Of a stretch of DNA of 64,000 nucleotides, positions 26,001 through 35,000 are shown piece after piece. This DNA comes from Argopecten irradians. Lineage: Eukaryota > Mollusca > Bivalvia > Pectinida > Pectinidae. Position 1 is the stretch's first letter, and every line of letters starts with the position of its first letter. The stretch is taken from positions 15,192,008-15,256,007 of the forward strand of contig NC_091134.1 of NCBI RefSeq assembly GCF_041381155.1. The letters run 5' to 3'. The notes beneath the pieces were generated by a model. The model did not search any database. It was not told where the DNA came from and saw nothing but the letters and a program-made list of their open reading frames with translations. The position numbers and the translations under genes are program-made.

Positions 26001-29000
26001 TAATAATCACTGTTACATGGTTCTCCATAATGGTGTATTTTCAGGCAATTGCTCGCAGCATGCAGGATACAGGTACAAATGGATATAGTGACGAGTCGGA
26101 TGAGGAAACCAGGCCACACTGTAGTCATACCAGAATACCACCCAGACACCAAGGAGGAATTATAGATCAAGGGTCAACAAGAGGAGGTCAAGATTCATAT
26201 ACAGATGACCTAGGTCAAGCAAAGACAAGTTTTCCCGGAAGAGGTCAACAGTTAGGGTACAATTTGGCAAGTGATGACAGAATGGTGAAAAAAAATGATG
26301 ACATTATGGATAAAATATCAACTAGTTCTCCTTATGGAAAGGCAAGAGGTGCTGTCAATATTGATGTTCTCAATGAGGATGAGCAGCTACGTTTGGCAAT
26401 TGAGAACAGTCTGGAGGAAGCAGAACGGCAGAAAGTAGAAAACAGACTTCCGTATCTGTGCGGGAAACTACAGGTGAAATGTGCTGCCACTATATCTCCT
26501 GACTGGAAGGCTTCTAGTAGGAGTGAAGGTATTGGTTCTGCATCACATACCCATTTAGCTGCTAATGATGAATCTGGTGCATCCAAGCAACAAGAATTTC
26601 TAGGAAAAGGAAAAACTCAATCTAATGCAATGTCAAGGTCACGAGACATAGTAGAAACTACGCATTCAACGTCACCTGAAAGAATAGAAAGAACAATGTC
26701 AAGTTTACAGGACAAAGTAAGAACTACAAGGTCAAGGTCTCAGGGTAAAGTACAAAATGGTAATCAAGAAGAAAGTTCACATATACAGATAGAGAATGCA
26801 CATAATCACACTGGAAACTTGATGGCAGGAGATAGCCAGGACGAGGAATTACAGAAGGTTTTATTGCTGAGTAAGCAGGAATACGAGGAAGCCATGACAA
26901 CCACAAACACATATAGTCCATCAGAGTCTGCAGCTGAACCAGTCATCTTGATAGACTCACAAGAGTTTGATGGTCCTGACTTACAACAAGTAGATGGTTG
27001 TTCATCTCCAGAAATGGAGACTGGTCCAGTATGTGGTGATAGTGGTGAAAGTCCAGTCATACTGATAGACTCTCAGGACTCACAGGGGCAAGCTACCATG
27101 ACGAATGAGGGTGATTCAAACTTAAATGGAAGTCTTGTTAACTCCACTGTAAAGCATTGTTTTGATAAGAGAAGGGAAGGAAAATGTAAGAATTTCTTTG
27201 CTGACTCAAGTCCTTCATCCAAGTCGTCAGCGTGTAGGTATGGTGATGAAGTGGATGGTGGGATTGGATCCCCTGATGAGTGCGATGTGTCTTGTAATGA
27301 CTCTAATGGAGGTTTGAAGGTCATCTCCGCCTCCGCTATTGTTGATTCTCTCATGGAATCTCTGGTGGCATTAAATGATGCCACATTACCAGGATCAAGT
27401 GTTCATACTGAAAGAAAACCGTCCTGTACAGATGATGAAAATGAGACACACTGTGACGAGGAGGTGATGAACAGGTCATCAACTAAAATTACAAAGGATG
27501 AAAGCGTGTATGAGGAATTGACACACAAAGATCTGAAGTCTCGGAGTTACCCTCAAGCAAAAGAACAAGAAGCCATAAATGAAAATTGTCCAACTGGAAA
27601 AGAAAAGTTATTTCCATTTGATGATAGTCCGACAATAGCGGGTTCACCATTTGATGATAGTCAGACATTAGCCGACGCACCATTTGAAGATAGTCAGACA
27701 TTAGCCAACGCACCATTTGATGATAGTCAGACATTAGCCGACGCACCATTTGATGATAGTCAGACATTAGCCGACGCACCATTTGATGATAGTCAGACAT
27801 TAGCCGATGATATCCCTACTGTAAATGATATTTGTCGGGATAGGATAGAAAATGGACTAGAGAGTTGTGGTGACAGTAATGAACAAACTAATGAGACCAC
27901 ATCTGAAGTCAAGGGTGAAGGAGCCCTAAGGAGTCAAGGCAGAGATATTTGTGAAACTCTTCCACACAAAGTCAGTACAGAACTGTGCGATCAATCTCGT
28001 CGCTCACTTTTCACTGGGGATACTTTGGACGAGAACCCTACAGATATTTCTAATATCTTGGTGCAGGATACACAAGCAGATGACCTAGAAGACAGAAGAG
28101 AGGAGATTGAAGATGATGACATAGATGTTATTCCTCCATCTCCCGAGAAAGACTGTGATAAAAGCCTGAGTTTCAGTACTGGTCTCCTACACGGATCACC
28201 TGCAATCTCTGGTCTGAACTTACTGACAAAGGGCTCACATGGAGAAAGGAAAAAAGAACAATATCAATCTACTTGTAACATTGCCAGGAACGAGACTTCC
28301 AAGGAACCAGCTAGTTCCACAGCTAAACTATCACCGATCAGTGTGAAATATCCTAGTGGAAAAAATCTTGAAAAAAGGACAAAATCTGCCATTTTAGATA
28401 CATCAATGTCCAGATGTGGGGATATTGTTATTGGAAAGTCAGACATGTGTGATACATCAAAATCTAGTCTTTGTGAGAGAGACAAATATATGGAGGATTC
28501 AAAGTCTGTGTCCTGTAGTCCTAAGTCACCAATCACCAGTCATGATTCACCAGACATCAACAGTAACTGTCAGGAAGATGACGATGAGACGAATGACGAA
28601 TCTCAGGATCTTCTGTGTAATGTCCGTGCCTTACCTCCACTATATCCATCCAGTCCTAATGATCGACCATCATTCTCACCTGATCTAGTAACATCACATA
28701 ATTCCAGCCTTTCATCATCCCCACATAGATCTCCCACAGGAAACAAAGATCCCCAGCAGCAATCTTTTTTGTCTGAGAGTCCACCACTGTCACCTAAAAG
28801 TCCATCCCCTCCTCCATGTAATTTTTCCACACTGGTTGATAAAGATACCCCTGTTAGGGATCCGTCCCCTCCATGTAGTCCTTCCTCCCTCCCTGATCTT
28901 TCTCCTCCTCCGTGTCAAACGTTATCCCCTTCCCAAAGTTCAGAAGATATCCATAGGCTGTTGCCTGCATCACCAGGTAGTCGTACCTATAGATACATTT

Positions 29001-32000
29001 CATCCTCAAATAAAAGTTCACCAAAAAGTCATTCACTTTCTCACACAACATCAACAATCAAGTCTCTTTCTGAAGCTACATCTTTACACTTATCCAATTT
29101 CACTGGCCCAGGTTCTCCTCGGAATCAAACAACACCTCGAAGAGTTACAACAAAAATCTCATCTAGATCTCCTAAGGCTTCCCATGAGTACTCGCCTCCG
29201 AAACAGAACTCTAAAGTTCCCCACTCTCCAGCTAAGAGACTTTGTACAAGTACAGTGTCAAACACTGAAACAAATAACTCTGTGAAAAAGAGTCCCAAAG
29301 TTTGTGTGAGCAATTCTTCTTCTATAATCAAAAGTTCAAATAAAGTGAGAGGGTTCACGCCAAACAATGAAGACAAGGTTATTGCCATCAAACAGGAAAA
29401 GATGGATGATTTTTCAGTTCCAAATCGGGGAATAGATAAAAGTTGTTCAACTATTGAAAACAATGGACCCAAACCATTACAGCATAGTGAAGCTGAGGCT
29501 GACGATGCAGAAGTGGCCCGTAAGTTGCAGGAGTTATTTGATAAAGAATATGAAATGACAATGTCACAGAAGAAAAATGCAGAGAAGCGTCAGACACGTC
29601 GGTCAGGTCAAGTTATCAAAAATCAAAATGATCAGCGTGAGAGAAGCAGTGTAAAGAGTACAGAGGAGATAGATACTACTAATGATCATGTTATAGCTCA
29701 GCAGCTACAACAGGAAATACTAATGGGAGACAACTCTACAGGACAGTCAACTCACAAGGTCAACAAGCACAAAGAAGAAAGGGATCGACTTTACGCTGAA
29801 GAGCTACAGCGTCTGGAGTCAAAAAAAGAAAACACAGGAAAACTAAACAGTAGAGGCAACTCTGAGGAGCGTGATCGTCTTCTTGCAAGACATTTGCAGG
29901 AGGAGGAGAATACGATCCGAAAAGAAGACACGATGCTGAAGGAAGATGAGGCATTAGCCAGGCAGCTGTCAGAAATGGACAAACAGCCAATGCCAGGTTA
30001 GTCAAAGATTTTCTCTAAATTGTATCATTTCATTGAACTTTATATATGGCTATTTGGACCTTGGAATAAGATGCTATGAACTTAAAATGAGATTCTTTCA
30101 TTGTTCCAGTTGTTTCTAGAACAGTGCAGAAGAGACATTCAGATTCTAGCCCAAGCCTCTCTAGTCCGAAGCAAGCAAGGACAGACAGTCCATATGGAGG
30201 CAGTCCGGCTAGAACCACACCTGGTTTAGGTGGAACCACATGTGGTGCGGGTACTAGGGCCACCACTAGCGGAGCAACAGCTGCCTTTGAGAGGGTTTGG
30301 CACAGGAAGTTATTTGCCATGGAGAAACGGGCTAGACATGCTTCCTCTGAGCAGGTTAACATTGTAATGTTACATTAGTTGTGGCATCTAGTGCTAATTC
30401 TGGTTTTTTTAGGTCATTGACATAGCAACTAGTACAAATCCATAAATTCATCAGTATATTTACCTTTTCCAACTCAGTTATGTACTAATTTAAAAGTTTG
30501 ATTTCACCAATATAATGAAGTTAACTTTACAGAAAAAAAATCTTACATTCCAATTATAATCCTATATTCTATGTTCTTAAAAAAATATAAGCCAAAAAGG
30601 CTATGTTGTCCAACTTGCCCTTTATAAAATTGTTGGCGTTGTTTTTATTTACAGTTGAGTGCTATCAGGAAGGAACAGAATGAACGTTATCAGTCTGGTA
30701 AGAGCAGAGGACTGGTTGGTGGTAACCATAGTAACGCCTCACATACAGCCTCGTCACCATGGCAGCGTGCCTTCTCCGCCTCCTCTGGGAATGATAAATG
30801 TGAGTTGCTTTTACCATTATGTAAGCTCAATACAATGAAAAGTGGACCCGCGATAATCCGGACGCCGATAGTCCGGAAAACTCACAATCCGGACGGAAAT
30901 GTCAGGGAACGGATTTCCGTAACGTTATTTATACTCACTAGTCCGGAAATTCGTATTCCGAATCCGGAACTCCATTTTGGGAACGGAATGTAATTTTCGT
31001 TAATAAATTCCCGCAATAATCCAGACAAAATTCAAGGCCAGCTACAGTCATGTGTACAATACACACTATCACCTGACACTGAGTGTGTTGTCACAACGAC
31101 GGCTGCGAGGTTATAGCCACAGGCGTTTACCTGAACACCTTTCACACGGGTACATGCAGTCATGTAACGGTTCATTGGTTAGGAGATCAAACTTCAGTGT
31201 TGTAATTGAGATACGCAATATATTTTTAGCCCACCATCATCAGATGGTGGGCTATTCAAATCGCCTTTCGTCCGTGGTCCGTCGTCCGTCCGTCCGTCCT
31301 TCCGTCCGTCCTTCCGTCCGTCCTTCCGTCCGTCCTTCCGTCCGTCCTTCCGTCCGTCCGTCCGTCCGTCCGTCCGTTAACAATTCTTGTTACCGCTATT
31401 TCTCACAAAGTACTGAAGGTATCTTTCTCAAATTTCACATGTAGGTTCCCCTAGGGCCCTAGTTGTGCATATTGCATTTTGGGACCAATCGGTCAACAAG
31501 ATGGCCGACTGGCGGCCATCTTGGATTTTGATAGTTAAAGTTTGTTACCGCTATTTCTCAGAAAGCTGTGAAGGGATCTTTCTCAAATTTCACATGTAGG
31601 TTCCCCTAGGGCCCTAGTTGTGCATATTGCATTTTGGGACCAATCGGTCAACAAGATGGCCGACTGGCGGCCATCTTGGATTTTGATAGTTAAAGTTTGT
31701 TACCGCTATTTCTCAGAAAGCTGTGAAGGGATCTTTCTCAAATTTCACATGTAGGTTCCCCTAGGGCCCTAGTTGTGCATATTGCATTTTGGGACCAATC
31801 GGTCAACAAGATGGCCGACTGGCGGCCATCTTGGATTTTGATAGTTAAAGTTTGTTACCGCTATTTTTCAGAAAGCTGTGAAGGGATCTTTCTCAAATTT
31901 CACATGTAGGTTCCCCTAGGGCCTTAGTTGTGCATATTGCATTTTGGGACCAATCGGTCAACAAGATGGCCGACTGGCGGCCATCTTGGATTTTGATAGT

Positions 32001-35000
32001 TAAAGTTTGTTACCGCTATTTTTCAGAAAGCTGTGAAGGGATCTTTCTCAAATTTCACATGTAGGTTCCCCTAGGGCCTTAGTTGTGCATATTGCATTTT
32101 GGGACCATTCGGCCAACAAGATGGCCGACTGGCGGCCATCTTGGATTTTGATAGTTAAAGTTTGTTACCGCTATTTCCCAGAAAGTACTGAAGGGATCTT
32201 TCTCAAATTTCACATGTAGGTTCCCCTAGGGCCCTTGTTGTGCATATTGCATTTTGGGACCAATCGGCCAACAAGATGGCCGACTGGCGGCCATCTTGGA
32301 TTTTGATAGTTAAAGTTTGTTACCGCTATTTCCCAGAAAGTACTGAAGGGATCTTTCTCAAATTTCACATGTAGGTTCCCCTAGGGCCCTAGTTGTGCAT
32401 ATTGCATTTTGGGACCAATCGGCCAACAAGATGGCCGACTGGCGGCCATCTTGGATTTTGATAGTTAAAGTTTGTTACCGCTATTTCTCAGAAAGCTGTG
32501 AAGGGATCTTTCTCAAATTTCACATGTAGGTTCCCCTAGGGCCCTAGTTGTGCATATTGCATTTTGGGACCAATCTGTCAACAAGATGGCCGACTGGCGG
32601 CCATCTTGGATTTAGATAGTTTAAGTTTGTTACCGCTATTTCTCAGAAAGTTGTGAAGGGATCTTTCTCAAATTTCATATGTAGGTTCTCCTAGGGCCCT
32701 AGTTGTGCATATTGCATTTTGGGATCAATCTGTCTACAAGATAGTCCACCGGCGGCCATCTTGGATTTTGATAGTTAAAGTTTGTTAACGCTATTTCCCA
32801 GAAAGTACTGAATTTCATATGTCGGTTCCCCTAGGACCCTAGTTGTGCATATTGCATTTTGGGACAGATCGGTCAACAAGATGGCCGAAGGGCGGCCATC
32901 TTGGATGTTGATAGTTAAAGTTTGTTACCGCTATTTCTCAGAAAGTAATGAAGGTTTTTTTCTCAAATTTCATGTGCAGGTTCCTGAAGGGGTCTAGTGC
33001 ATTTTCGGACTTATCGGTCAGCAAGATGATCGACAGGTAGCCATCTTGGATTTTGATAATTGAAGTTTGTTTCTGCTATATATGTCAGAAAGTACTGAAA
33101 GGATTCTTTCTCAAGTTTAATATATAGTATGTAGTAAAAGTTTGAAAAGCAGGGAAAAGATCCCTCTTTCTGTTGTCAGACATAGATCATTCTTTGGTGG
33201 GCGCCAAGATCCCTCTGGGATCTCTTGTTAGCCACACGCTTTTAAACGTGCAGTTTGAGCTTGGGTACGTATACGTATGCTGTAACAGACACATAGATAA
33301 TTTATACTATCTAAATATCTGGCTGTAGGTACCTTACTTGTTTCGCACGCAGAATATATCGCTACGAGTATCGGATACAATAAAGTGAGATAATACTCAC
33401 AAAATTAATAAGAATTTTAAATGTATGTGAATCTATTCAAATTCATCTTCTGTGGTATAAGATATAAAGGCTACGGCACATGCCATTTACACGTGTGTGA
33501 CATTGTGCACGAAGTTAGACGTGAACGGGCGTGTGGTTATAATATGTTACACACGTCTGTAAGTCAGAAAGCAAAGACTTGTGGAAATGGTCATTAAAAA
33601 CACATATTATACAAAATAACAGTTATAATAGTTCATGAAATGTTCACAACTATTTGTTATCATAGTTTTTTATGCCAAGAACGTATATGATATTGATCAT
33701 TGGTTAGGCAATTTGCCGTACGACAGATCAAGAGTGGGATACGTAGCTATATATATGCATACATAATGCACAATTTACCATGGCTTTAAGTTTCGTATTT
33801 TGAAAAAAAAAAGAAATACGTTTATTTATTAATCTTAACGTAATGATATAAATACCTATAAAAAATAACAAACGAAGTATTAGTTATAAAACAGGTATAT
33901 TACATAAAAGCCTATCATCGATTACAAGGTCAAGGGGAGTAACTCGTATGTGAAAATTTAATTGACTACGAACACGGAATTCGGCAGTCTGGAAAACTCG
34001 TAATCCGGACGGTTTAGGCTGGGAACGAAGGTGTCCGGATTATTTAAGCTCATTACAATGTACATATTATGCTTTTTACATGTTTCTCCCAATCCATACA
34101 GTGTATTCTATAGTTAGATACAATACCTGTTACAGAATAGAAGAACTTGTATTTCATATTTAAGTTTTCTGGTCATGAAATCAAAATGTTTGTATAGAAT
34201 CCAATTCAAATTCTGGTGTTATAATTCAGCTTTTTAAACTTTTTTTATGTGACCAGAAAAATTCTTTCATCATATTTTGTTGTGTGAGAATTTAAATGAT
34301 TATAGTTTATAGGCTGTTGATATATACATAGGGTATGATTGAGCAGTGTGTTTGTTCATGATAAGATGTACTGTATATTTTTACAGCCCAATACATTGGT
34401 TTGGATGATGAGGGCTACATTACCAGTTCTCCATCTCGCCAACCAAACAGTGTGCTCTCCCCTTCTCACCGAACTTCTAGTCATCTCAATGCATACAATA
34501 CACCATCATCTACATTATCATCATCATCTGGAAGATCAAGTGGATTTGAAGACCTGAAATCATCGCAGATGTCCTCATCAGTTTTGTCTACCCAATCATC
34601 CTCAAGTAACTGGGGAGATCATGCCTCAACACAGAGGACATGGAATGATCCTCATTCGTCACAAATGTCACCATCTGTTTCATCTACTCAATCGTCGTCA
34701 TCCTTTAATATCACTTGTGGAAACTGTGGGGAGAAGGGACACAACAGAAATAGTAAAACTTGTTCTCGATACTACAGCCTGGAGGAAACACAGCATAGAC
34801 AGGTGAGGGTCACAACATAACAGGTCAAAGGTCAGGCATAGAGAGATGAGGGGTCAGGGAATTCTGGGGTAGCAACATAACAGGTCATATGTCAGGCATA
34901 GAGAAATTGGGGTCAGGGAATTCTGGGGTCACAAAATAACAGGTCAAGGGCCAAGCATTGACAGGTGAGGGGTCAGGGAGGTGACAGGGTCACAAGAAGT

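Noticed and set aside
26332..29982. Many minus-strand and alternate-frame ORFs in the 4-kb exon
   Set aside because: Shadows of the real frame, including the repeat frame opposite the 33-bp minisatellite.
31052..31444. 130-residue ORF with RPSVRPSVRPSV
   Set aside because: Translation of the CCGT microsatellite at the start of the pearl-like element.
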